From a bacterium (GTDB taxonomy: Bacteria > Krumholzibacteriota > Krumholzibacteriia > LZORAL124-64-63): a stretch of 5,546 nucleotides of DNA. The stretch covers positions 1 through 5,546 of the forward strand of contig JAUVBS010000163.1 in the NCBI GenBank assembly GCA_030591105.1. Reading direction: 5' to 3'. Of this stretch, positions 1 through 5,546 are shown in pieces. The number at the start of each line of letters is the position of its first letter. Positions within the stretch are counted from its first letter, which is position 1. The position numbers and the translations under genes are program-made. Under the pieces are notes generated by a model. It was not told the DNA's origin and ran no database searches. It saw only the letters and a list, made by a program, of their open reading frames with translations.

Positions 1-1
1 C

Positions 2-478
2 CAGAAAATCCTGTCGATCATCCTGACCTTGGTCCTGTCCGGTATCTGGCTCTTCTCCCTGTCGATCATTCTCTTCGGGCCCCAGGTCACCCAGGCGATA
101 TTCGAGTTTCTGGGTCTGGCGGACGAGTCCAACCGTCTGTGGACCAATCTGCGGCTGCCCATCGCTTTCATGCTGTCGCTGACGGCGCTGTCCATCCTGT
201 ACTTCTATGCTCCGGAGGCGCGCCAGAAGTTTCGCTGGATCTTACCGGGAGCGGTAACCTCGACCATCCTGTGGTTGTTGGCTTCGTCGCTGTTCCGCGT
301 CTTCGTGCGAAACTTCGGGCAGTACAACAAGACCTACGGTTCGCTGGCCGCGGTCGTGATACTGATGATGTGGCTCTGGCTCACCGGACTGATCTATCTG
401 CTGGGGGCCGAGATCAATGCGCTGATGCAGCGTATGGAGCACGAGGAAGGGCATCGACGTATCCGTCGGCTCAGTTGA
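2..478 (+). CDS. YihY/BrkB family inner-membrane protein, C-terminal part (5' end outside window)
   Basis: The reading frame is already open at the left edge, so the TTG at 29 is not a real start; 158 residues are visible. Four hydrophobic segments lie at about residues 4-25, 51-70, 83-102 and 115-135 of the visible part, which fits the last four of the six helices usual for this family of roughly 300 residues. The family signature is clear: LPGA before the third helix, then FGQYNKTYGS (105-114), a hydrophobic helix and GAEINA (135-140). The tail is short, charged and cytosolic-looking (EHEEGHRRIRRLS). The family (formerly UPF0761) is often mislabelled ribonuclease BN; its molecular function is not established, and BrkB was linked to serum resistance in Bordetella. 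The OsmC gene follows after 36 bases with no convincing terminator between, so the two are probably one transcript. Family assignment is firm; function is unknown. Confidence 0.9.
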   Translation, partial: QKILSIILTLVLSGIWLFSLSIILFGPQVTQAIFEFLGLADESNRLWTNLRLPIAFMLSLTALSILYFYAPEARQKFRWILPGAVTSTILWLLASSLFRVFVRNFGQYNKTYGSLAAVVILMMWLWLTGLIYLLGAEINALMQRMEHEEGHRRIRRLS

Positions 479-480
479 AT

Positions 481-493
481 CGGTTACCAACCG
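481..493 (+). other. Small hairpin between YihY and OsmC genes
   Basis: CGGTT (481-485) and AACCG (489-493) form a perfect 5-bp stem with a 3-base loop, two bases after the YihY stop codon and 11 bases before the OsmC ribosome binding site. There is no T run after it, so it is not an intrinsic terminator. It could slow RNA decay or tune translation of the OsmC gene, or be chance. Confidence 0.3.
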
Positions 494-514
494 GTAGCGG
501 AACAGGAGTGAGCG

Positions 515-946
515 ATGAGTGTGGTCAAGGCCGAGTGGGCTGGGGGTATGCGTTTCGTGCACCGGTCGGCTTCCGGCCACGCCTTGGTAACCGATGCCTC
601 CGTTGCCAGCGGCGGCAACGACACGGCCCCGAGTCCCATGGAGCTGATTCTGCACGCGCTGGTGGGGTGCACCGGCGTCGATGTGATCACCATCTTGCGA
701 AAAATGAAGCAGCCGGTCACGAAGTTGACGGTATCGGTGGACGCGGAACGGGCCGACGAGCACCCGAAAGTCTACACCAAGCTCCATGTGAAATATGTGG
801 TGCACGGCGACGTTGACGAGCGTAAGTTAAAACGAGCCATCGTGTTATCCGAAAAGATCTACTGCTCGGTCACCGCCATGCTGGCCGAAAAGGCCAAGAT
901 CGACTCGAGTTACGAGATTTTGCCGACCATGGCGGACGAGGCGTGA
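515..946 (+). CDS. OsmC family peroxiredoxin-like protein
   Basis: This 143-residue protein has the size and motifs of the OsmC/Ohr superfamily, closest by eye to the general OsmC/YhfA-like branch rather than Ohr. The two redox cysteines are Cys52 in LVGCTGVDV, at the start of the central helix, and Cys117 in EKIYCSVTAML. Arg17 and Glu43 (in PSPMELIL) fit the conserved Arg and Glu near the reactive cysteine. OsmC proteins reduce organic hydroperoxides in the cytosol, using the first cysteine as the peroxidatic residue and the second as the resolving one; members of this branch often have unproven substrates. No signal peptide or membrane segment is present. The ATG at 515 is supported by AGGAG at 504-508 with 6 bases between. 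The gene sits 36 bases after the YihY-type gene, probably in one operon, with no strong promoter of its own visible. The family call is firm; the substrate is inferred. Confidence 0.93.
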   Translation: MSVVKAEWAGGMRFVHRSASGHALVTDASVASGGNDTAPSPMELILHALVGCTGVDVITILRKMKQPVTKLTVSVDAERADEHPKVYTKLHVKYVVHGDVDERKLKRAIVLSEKIYCSVTAMLAEKAKIDSSYEILPTMADEA

Positions 947-977
947 GCGCATGGCCTCCAGGACGGAATCATCCTCA

Positions 978-1015
978 CTATTGATATAAGCGAATAGATT
1001 TGTTACCATCAATAG
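978..1015. repeat. Perfect 8-bp inverted repeat bracketing the protease promoter (possible operator)
   Basis: CTATTGAT (978-985) and ATCAATAG (1008-1015) are exact reverse complements, 22 bases apart and 30 bases centre to centre, close to three helical turns. The left arm overlaps the candidate -35 box and the right arm overlaps the end of the -10 box and the expected start of transcription. The repeat lies in a locally AT-rich stretch of an otherwise GC-rich window. The geometry would suit a dimeric regulator binding each arm or bridging them. No regulator gene is visible nearby, so binding is inferred only. Confidence 0.4.
981..1009 (+). promoter_or_regulatory. Candidate sigma70-type promoter of the protease gene
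   Basis: TTGATA (981-986, 5 of 6 to the -35 consensus) is followed after exactly 17 bases by TACCAT (1004-1009, 4 of 6 to the -10 consensus). A TG at 1001-1002 gives an extended -10. Transcription would start near 1016, leaving a leader of about 140 bases before the protease ATG at 1155. Its position 35 bases after the OsmC stop, in front of a gene with its own ribosome binding site, supports it. Bacteroidetes proper use a different -10/-33 pattern, so the call depends on the organism using standard sigma70 boxes. Confidence 0.5.
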
Positions 1016-1093
1016 GCTGATAGCCGTAAAGTTGTCGTCGGGGATGGAGGACGCACGGGTCCAGATACCGGGCGTTTTGTGCTTACTCTGCCT

Positions 1094-1136
1094 CCCGTAA
1101 CGGGTGCGCTTCGCCCGCCCCTGCCCGCACCGTTTT
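1094..1136 (+). promoter_or_regulatory. Leader hairpins with T run before the protease gene
   Basis: GGTGCG (1103-1108) pairs with CGCACC (1126-1131), and the stem is followed almost at once by TTTT (1133-1136), the layout of a weak intrinsic terminator. A competing small hairpin, CCCG (1094-1097) with CGGG (1101-1104), shares bases 1103-1104, so the two are mutually exclusive. That is the logic of an attenuator, but the 17-base loop and short T run make termination doubtful. The structure ends only seven bases before the ribosome binding site at 1143-1148, so an effect on translation is equally possible. Confidence 0.3.
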
Positions 1137-1142
1137 GTAGCC

Positions 1143-1148
1143 GAGGAG
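1143..1148 (+). promoter_or_regulatory. Ribosome binding site fixing the protease start
   Basis: GAGGAG lies 6 bases before ATG 1155. The same frame is open further upstream to a GTG at 1104, but that codon has no comparable site and would put 17 Arg/Pro/His-rich residues before the signal peptide. The ATG at 1155 starts directly with a normal signal peptide and is therefore chosen. Confidence 0.85.
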
Positions 1149-1154
1149 AATTCC

Positions 1155-4100
1155 ATGTTCCAGAGGGTAACGATCTTTCTGCTAGCGTGCCTGACCCTGG
1201 CCGCTCTGGCGGTGACCGCATCGGCGGCCACCATCGATCCCGAACTAGAATTGCTGATGAGCGAGAAGGATGGCGATTTGATCCCCGTCCTGATGCTCTT
1301 CGACGAGGAACCCGACCTCGAGGACCTGATCCTCGAGCTCGAAAAAGCACCCCCGAGTAAGCGACGCAAATCGGTGATCGTACGTCTGAAGAAGGTCGTG
1401 CGTAAGTCTCAAGCCGACGCCATGGACTTGCTGACCGGACCGGATCGAGTCGGTTCCGTCAAACGTGTGCGCCAGCTTTATCTCGTCAACGCCATCGCCT
1501 TTGTGGGTGACCGGACGGCGATCGAGGCGGTCGCCGCCGGCAAGGACGCCGCGACCCTTGTCATCGATCGGCTCGTCGATCCGATCGCCAGCCAACAACG
1601 GGATCCTCAGGAAGGCGACGACGCTTTTGCGAAGGATCGCGACGTGGTCTGGAACGTCAGTTGGATCAACGCCGACGACGTGTGGAACGATCTAGGATTC
1701 ACTGGTGATGGGGTTCTCGTCGGGCACATCGATTCCGGTGTGTACTTGACCCACCCGGACCTTCGCAACCGGATCTGGGAAAATCCCGGTGAGATTCCCG
1801 ACAACGGCATTGACGACGACAGCAACGGCTTCGTCGACGATGTACAGGGCTGGGACTTCGGTGGCAGCGTATCAGACGGTGAGGGCGGTTACATCCCCGA
1901 CAATAATCCCAACGACGATAATCCCGGTGGGGGCCACGGCACCCACACCGCCGGTACCGTTTGCGGTGATGGCACCGGCGGCACCCAGACCGGTGTCGCG
2001 CCGGGCGCCACGTTGATACCTTGCAAGGTCTTCAACTACGCGGGCGAAGCCACGGTTGGCGAAGTCTGGGAAGCCGAACAGTACCTGGTTGAGAACGGCG
2101 CCCGGGTCATCACCATGTCGATGGGCGTGTCGGGTGATGCCTTGCCGGTCTCGCTGCTGCGTTCGGATCGTAACCTCATGAATAACATGCGCGCGGCCGG
2201 CGTGTTGATGGTCAACTCGGCCGGTAACGAGCACAACGCGTTCAATCCGCCGTATGAGGTCGGTATGACCGGCCGGGTACCCGCCCCGTGGAACGAACTG
2301 GACGTACCGTTCAGCAGCACCAGCGGCGTGGTCACCGTCGGCGGTACCGGTTACCAGACCAACTCTCCCTACGGCGACTCCTCGCGCGGACCGGTCACCT
2401 GGGGTGACATCGATCCGTGGCTCGACTGGCCGTACGATCCGAACGACGGGGATCCGCCTGGCTTGATCAAGCCGGATATCTCCGCCCCCGGCGGCGGAGT
2501 CAACTCGACCATCAGACCGAGTGGCTACAGCGGCAACACCTGGTGGGGCACGTCGATGTCCTGTCCGCACATCGCCGGTGTGGCAGCCCTGATGCTCGAG
2601 AAGAACCCGACTCTGAGCCCCGCTGGGCTCGATTCGCTCATCGAGCAGACCGCCTTGGATCTGTACCTGCCGGGCAAGGACAACATGTTCGGCGCCGGCC
2701 TGGTCAACGCATATGACGCGGTGCAGGCTGTGCCCACCGACCAGGTACCGGATCTGTTCGTGACCGGTTTCGAACCCGACCCCAACGGTGACGGGAGTAT
2801 CGATCCGGGTATGACCACGGAGCTCATCTACCAGCTGTCCAACGTCAGTACACTGGTCACCGCCACCGGCGTCGAAGCGGGTCTCGCGGTGATAGCCAAC
2901 GATTACGTGACCATCGCCGACGGCTCGGCGGTCTATCCCGACATCCCGGTTGACGGCAGCGCCTGGAACAGCGCCGATCCGTTCAGCGTCGCGGTGGACG
3001 CCGCGGCTCCGCAAGGCTTCGAGTTCACCTTGCTGCTGACCGTGACGACCGACGGCGGGTTCGAGCGTACCTTCGACCTGCCGGCCTTCATCGGTCTGCC
3101 GGACTTCAAGACCCACGCCGTCGGCAACGTCTTCCTGACGGTGACCGACCAGGGTATCATCGGCTTCATGTCCGATGAGCAGATCGAGGGCGACGGCATG
3201 GGCGAGATCGGCGGTCCCAACGCCCTGTTCGTAGGTTCGATGTGGGGCGGTTTACCCTATACGGACTTCCCGTACTACATCTGTAACCGGGACTTTCCCG
3301 GCGACGGGAGTGAAAACCCTCCCCTCGAAGTCTACGAATGGGTAGTCCGCGAGGACCCCACCGGCCGTATACGCAGTGTCGATGGATCGCTGGACAGCGA
3401 GCAGGCCTTTGCCGCCGCGTTTACCGACAGCGGCCACTGGATCCCGCGACAGATCCTGGTGGAGCAGACGAGCTTTGCCTGGGCCAATTCGCCGGATGAC
3501 GACTTCGTCATCATGGAGTATCACATCACCAACAACGGTGAGACGGCGATGCCCGAATACCACGTCGGCATCTTCTGCGACTGGGATGTGAGCTCTGGCG
3601 ATGGAGGTGGGCTCGACGAGGATCGCTGGCTCATCTATCTCGCCCAAAAAGTGGGCGACGAATTGGTCGGACCGTTCTTCGGTGTTGTACTGCTGGGTGA
3701 GTCTACGCCGGCGAACCTGAGCTTCATACGCAACGAGACGTTCGTCTATGATCACATCGCCATCCCCGATTACTGGAAGTGTCGCTTCCTGACCGGCGCG
3801 ACGAGCGTCACTTCCACACCGGGGGCTGGAGCCGACTGGTCGACGATCTGTTCGGCCGCGGTACCGCTCGATGTCGGCGCCGAGGCCACGGTGGCCTTCG
3901 CCATGGTGTTCGGCGCCACTCTTGACGATATCCTCGCCAACGCCGATGCCGCCATCGCGGCGTACAGCACGTCGACGCCGGTCTCGGACGACGTACCGGT
4001 CAAGGTGTTCCACCTGTCGCAGAATCACCCCAATCCGTTCAACCCGCAGACCTCCATCAAGTACAATGTCGCGCGGGAAGGGCATGTAGAGCTGGCGGTC

Positions 4101-4280
4101 TACGACGTCAGCGGCAGGCTCGTCAAGACACTGGTCAGCGCCACGAGCGCGGCCGGTGATTACACGGCGACCTGGGACGGCACCAACGAGATGGGTGCCC
4201 GTGTACCGTCCGGCACGTATCTGTACAAGCTGAGCGCGGGGGTTGATACGCAGACGCGTAAAATGACTCTCGTTAAGTAG
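1155..4280 (+). CDS. Secreted subtilisin-like (S8) serine protease with C-terminal sorting domain
   Basis: The protein has 1041 residues. A signal peptide ends at about residue 24 (cleavage in TASA|AT). Residues about 25-165 look like an autoinhibitory propeptide. The S8 catalytic domain spans about 170-520 and is intact: Asp193 in HIDSGV, His261 in GGHGTHTAG, oxyanion Asn358 in NSAGNE, and Ser467 in GTSMSCPHIAG. An EF-hand-like calcium loop (DDDSNGFVDD, from 220) is inserted between Asp and His, and a second Asp-rich loop (DPNGDGSID) starts at 542. Residues 531-651 read as a beta-sandwich, perhaps CARDB or Ig-like. Residues 652-945 form a beta-rich module I cannot name. Residues 952-1041 are a sorting / FlgD-Ig domain: NHPNPFNP, then YDVSGRLVKTL, then GTYLYKL and a final KMTLVK. 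The role inferred is an extracellular or surface-held endopeptidase, exported by Sec and then probably by a type IX-like route. The gene appears to be transcribed alone from the promoter near 981. No frameshift or missing catalytic residue is seen; the substrate is unknown. Confidence 0.95.
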   Translation: MFQRVTIFLLACLTLAALAVTASAATIDPELELLMSEKDGDLIPVLMLFDEEPDLEDLILELEKAPPSKRRKSVIVRLKKVVRKSQADAMDLLTGPDRVGSVKRVRQLYLVNAIAFVGDRTAIEAVAAGKDAATLVIDRLVDPIASQQRDPQEGDDAFAKDRDVVWNVSWINADDVWNDLGFTGDGVLVGHIDSGVYLTHPDLRNRIWENPGEIPDNGIDDDSNGFVDDVQGWDFGGSVSDGEGGYIPDNNPNDDNPGGGHGTHTAGTVCGDGTGGTQTGVAPGATLIPCKVFNYAGEATVGEVWEAEQYLVENGARVITMSMGVSGDALPVSLLRSDRNLMNNMRAAGVLMVNSAGNEHNAFNPPYEVGMTGRVPAPWNELDVPFSSTSGVVTVGGTGYQTNSPYGDSSRGPVTWGDIDPWLDWPYDPNDGDPPGLIKPDISAPGGGVNSTIRPSGYSGNTWWGTSMSCPHIAGVAALMLEKNPTLSPAGLDSLIEQTALDLYLPGKDNMFGAGLVNAYDAVQAVPTDQVPDLFVTGFEPDPNGDGSIDPGMTTELIYQLSNVSTLVTATGVEAGLAVIANDYVTIADGSAVYPDIPVDGSAWNSADPFSVAVDAAAPQGFEFTLLLTVTTDGGFERTFDLPAFIGLPDFKTHAVGNVFLTVTDQGIIGFMSDEQIEGDGMGEIGGPNALFVGSMWGGLPYTDFPYYICNRDFPGDGSENPPLEVYEWVVREDPTGRIRSVDGSLDSEQAFAAAFTDSGHWIPRQILVEQTSFAWANSPDDDFVIMEYHITNNGETAMPEYHVGIFCDWDVSSGDGGGLDEDRWLIYLAQKVGDELVGPFFGVVLLGESTPANLSFIRNETFVYDHIAIPDYWKCRFLTGATSVTSTPGAGADWSTICSAAVPLDVGAEATVAFAMVFGATLDDILANADAAIAAYSTSTPVSDDVPVKVFHLSQNHPNPFNPQTSIKYNVAREGHVELAVYDVSGRLVKTLVSATSAAGDYTATWDGTNEMGARVPSGTYLYKLSAGVDTQTRKMTLVK

Positions 4281-4286
4281 GCGGTA

Positions 4287-4426
4287 GGGCGGATAGCCTT
4301 ACTGGTTGGCAATTGGGGCGTCGGCCGCTACTTCGTGTAGCGGCCGACTCTCGTTACGGCTCCTTCGCCCTCCTGGCTACGGAGCCTTCACTAGGCCCAA
4401 TTACCAACCAGTAAGACTATCCGCCC
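4287..4426. repeat. 140-bp palindromic intergenic element with two internal hairpins
   Basis: The arms 4287-4317 and 4396-4426 are inverted copies of 31 bases, with 29 matching. Between them lie a perfect 12-bp hairpin (4320-4348) and a second hairpin (GGCTCC 4358-4363 with GGAGCC 4381-4386, plus an inner GCC/GGC pairing), so the RNA or extruded DNA would form a three-way junction. The two mismatched positions (4310/4403 and 4297/4416) are C against A on the + strand but G against U on the - strand, so a - strand transcript would pair along all 31 positions. The element begins 7 bases after the protease stop. Size and shape resemble dispersed palindromic repeats such as ERIC or small non-autonomous elements, but no clear target duplication is seen. 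It might also act as a bidirectional end-of-transcript structure. Confidence 0.75.
4320..4348 (+). terminator. Strong 12-bp hairpin, possible protease transcript end
   Basis: GTCGGCCGCTAC (4320-4331) and GTAGCGGCCGAC (4337-4348) form a perfect 12-bp GC-rich stem with the 5-base loop TTCGT, 39 bases after the protease stop codon. No run of T follows on either strand, so a classical intrinsic terminator is not shown. It may mark or protect the 3' end of the protease mRNA, alone or as part of the surrounding palindromic element. Confidence 0.3.
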
Positions 4427-4498
4427 CATGGCTAAGCTCGCCGGTAGGAGCGGTGAGAGGTGTTTTCGCAGGCACTACTAAATCCTGGCGTGATTCTG

Positions 4499-4507
4499 TG
4501 ATATAAT
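4499..4507 (+). promoter_or_regulatory. Extended -10 promoter of the propeller gene
   Basis: TGATATAAT is a perfect TATAAT (4502-4507) preceded by TG and one base, the extended -10 form. No good -35 box is seen at 16-18 bases upstream (the region around 4479 is AT-rich but off consensus), which is tolerated in extended -10 promoters. Transcription would start near 4514, about 80 bases before the ATG at 4594. It lies after the palindromic element and in front of the only downstream gene. Confidence 0.55.
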
Positions 4508-4559
4508 CGTATGGTGATGTGGCTCCATCGACGGTTCGCGTAATCGTACTGCCGGTGCG

Positions 4560-4578
4560 GGGCTAGCGCCCGATTTTT
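4560..4578 (+). promoter_or_regulatory. Leader hairpin with T run before the propeller gene
   Basis: GGGC (4560-4563) pairs with GCCC (4568-4571) across the loop TAGC, followed by GA and TTTTT (4574-4578). The stem is only 4 bp, so it would be a very weak terminator. It sits just before the ribosome binding site, in the same position as the hairpin and T run in the protease leader. Confidence 0.25.
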
Positions 4579-4581
4579 AGC

Positions 4582-4587
4582 GAGGAG
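4582..4587 (+). promoter_or_regulatory. Ribosome binding site fixing the propeller-gene start
   Basis: GAGGAG lies 6 bases before ATG 4594, the same sequence and spacing as at the protease gene. The ATG opens straight into a signal peptide, so this start is well supported. Confidence 0.85.
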
Positions 4588-4593
4588 TGGGCC

Positions 4594-5546
4594 ATGCGGT
4601 GTGGGTTCCCAGGATTGACATCGCTCTGTATCGCGGCAGCGGTCGTGGTGTTCGGCACCGGGACGGCTCGCGCGGAATTCGAGCTCGACGCAGCGCAAAT
4701 CATCCAGGATGCCGGTGCCGATCTGTGGGTCTTCGGTTATTCCGTTCCCTCCTGCGCCGACTGGGACGCCGATGGGGTGCGGGACCTCATCGTCGGTGAG
4801 GGCGGAGGCGGCTACGCCGACGGCCGGGTGCGCATCTACCGGAACGTCGGCTCGGCGGCGGCGCCGTCCTTCGCAGGATACGTCTATGCCATGGCCGACG
4901 GGGACACACTGGTCTGGCCGGCCGGCGGTTGCCTGGGTCTCTTCCCGCGCGTCGTGCAGTGGGACGCCGACGGACGCAAGGACCTTCTGATCGGCACGGC
5001 CGATGGTACGGTACGCATCTACCGCAACGTGGGCAGTGACGCCGATCCGCTCTTCGACGCCGGCACCTTCGTCCAGGCGGGTGTCGCCCAGCCGGAGAAC
5101 ATCGATGTCGGGATACGCGCCACGCCGGTCTGGGTCGACTGGAACCTCGACGGCCGGTACGACCTCTTGATCGGAGCCGTCGACGGTCTGCTGCGGCTCT
5201 ACCTCGACACTGTCGCCACCGGCGAACCGCAGTTTGCCTCCGCACTGCTGATCCAACAAGACGACGCCGACCTGGTGGTGCCCGGCGGTCGCTCGAGTCC
5301 GGTTTACGCCGACTGCGACGCCGACGGTCACCGCGACCTGCTGGTGGGCAATACTGCGGGCCAGCTCCTGCTCTACAGAAATCTGGGCAGCGACGCCGAG
5401 CCGGTTTTTTCCGGTTACACCGAGGTTGTTGCCGACGATCGGTTCATCGACCTGCCGGGTGAGGCCCGCTCGCGGCCGAGCGTGTGCGACTGGACCGACA
5501 ACGGCCTACTCGACGTGTTGATCGGAGCCGCGGACGGTCTGGTCTA
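4594..5546 (+). CDS. Secreted FG-GAP/VCBS-repeat beta-propeller protein, N-terminal part (3' end outside window)
   Basis: The frame stays open for 317 codons to the right edge. A signal peptide covers residues 1-27, with cleavage expected at TARA|EF. The rest is built from repeats carrying an Asp-rich calcium-type loop, a hydrophobic LLIG strand and usually a strand like VRIYRNVG. The loops start at residues 56 (DWDADGVRDLIVG), 122 (QWDADGRKDLLIG), 182 (DWNLDGRYDLLIG), 240 (DCDADGHRDLLVG) and 299 (DWTDNGLLDVLIG), spaced 66, 60, 58 and 59 residues apart, so five blades are visible. Such repeats form calcium-stabilised beta-propellers like those of integrin alpha chains and many bacterial surface proteins; binding or structural roles are typical and no enzyme motif is seen. 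The gene follows its own extended -10 promoter. Whether it ends in the same sorting domain as the protease cannot be seen. Family is firm; function is unknown. Confidence 0.9.
   Translation, partial: MRCGFPGLTSLCIAAAVVVFGTGTARAEFELDAAQIIQDAGADLWVFGYSVPSCADWDADGVRDLIVGEGGGGYADGRVRIYRNVGSAAAPSFAGYVYAMADGDTLVWPAGGCLGLFPRVVQWDADGRKDLLIGTADGTVRIYRNVGSDADPLFDAGTFVQAGVAQPENIDVGIRATPVWVDWNLDGRYDLLIGAVDGLLRLYLDTVATGEPQFASALLIQQDDADLVVPGGRSSPVYADCDADGHRDLLVGNTAGQLLLYRNLGSDAEPVFSGYTEVVADDRFIDLPGEARSRPSVCDWTDNGLLDVLIGAADGLV

Noticed and set aside
1104..1154. Upstream GTG start adding 17 residues to the protease.
   Set aside because: There is no suitable ribosome binding site, and the extension would bury the signal peptide; ATG 1155 has GAGGAG 6 bases upstream.
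1182..1190. LLAC at residues 9-12 of the protease as a lipoprotein signal.
   Set aside because: The hydrophobic stretch before the Cys is too short, Leu at -2 is off consensus, and a good ordinary cleavage site follows at residue 24; the C-terminal sorting tail also argues against a lipid anchor.
1872..3116. A 414-codon open frame on the - strand inside the protease gene.
   Set aside because: It lies wholly opposite an intact S8 protease with all catalytic residues, and its product is Arg/Gly/Asp-rich without domain features, as expected of a shadow frame in GC-rich DNA.
4272..4426. Integron attC site, suggested by the palindrome and by GTTAAGT at 4272.
   Set aside because: The GTTRRRY-like match falls inside the protease coding end and there is no matching RYYYAAC partner in the right orientation; no integrase or gene cassette array is present.
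4511..4543. Possible 10-residue leader peptide (MVMWLHRRFA) before the propeller gene.
   Set aside because: Its first ATG lies at or before the expected transcription start, it has no ribosome binding site, and the sequence shows no run of one amino acid typical of attenuators.
4432..5331. A 299-codon open frame on the - strand opposite the propeller gene.
   Set aside because: It is the antisense shadow of a GC-rich repeat gene; the + strand frame has a ribosome binding site, signal peptide and clear repeat motifs, while the - strand product resembles no family.
1..5546. CRISPR array, tRNA, rRNA or transposase genes.
   Set aside because: No regularly spaced identical repeats, cloverleaf-like segment, rRNA sequence or transposase motif was seen on either strand.

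Overview
The window is GC-rich bacterial DNA with every supported gene on the + strand. It holds a cut-off inner-membrane protein of the YihY/BrkB family, an OsmC-family peroxide/redox protein, a large secreted subtilisin-like protease, and the first 317 codons of a secreted beta-propeller (FG-GAP/VCBS) protein that runs off the right edge. The protease ends in a domain of the type IX secretion sorting / FlgD-Ig kind, with the motif NHPNPFNP. Together with Asp/Asn-rich calcium-type loops and modular exported proteins, this points to the Fibrobacteres-Chlorobi-Bacteroidetes superphylum or an allied candidate phylum such as Krumholzibacteriota or Eisenbacteria. The phylum is an inference from protein style, not a proven placement.

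Layout. Positions 2-478 (YihY/BrkB C-terminus) and 515-946 (OsmC) are separated by 36 bases and look co-transcribed. Positions 947-1154 hold a good sigma70-type promoter inside a perfect 8-bp inverted repeat, then a leader of about 140 bases with a terminator-like hairpin just before the ribosome binding site. The protease follows at 1155-4280. The gap 4281-4593 (313 bases) is not coding. It holds a 140-bp near-perfect palindromic element with two internal hairpins, an extended -10 promoter, and a second leader that ends much like the protease leader. The propeller gene starts at 4594 and is open at 5546.

All three visible starts have AGGAG exactly 6 bases before ATG. The two right-hand genes encode exported proteins with classical signal peptides, each with its own candidate promoter. 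The protease is probably a surface or extracellular enzyme delivered by the Sec system and then a C-terminal sorting domain. The propeller protein is probably a surface binding or structural protein. Nothing shows that the two act together.

The genes are mostly recognisable families. I do not see a defence system, CRISPR array, transposase or RNA operon. The least explained parts are the palindromic element at 4287-4426, the inverted repeat bracketing the protease promoter, and the roughly 300-residue module in the protease between its catalytic half and its sorting tail.
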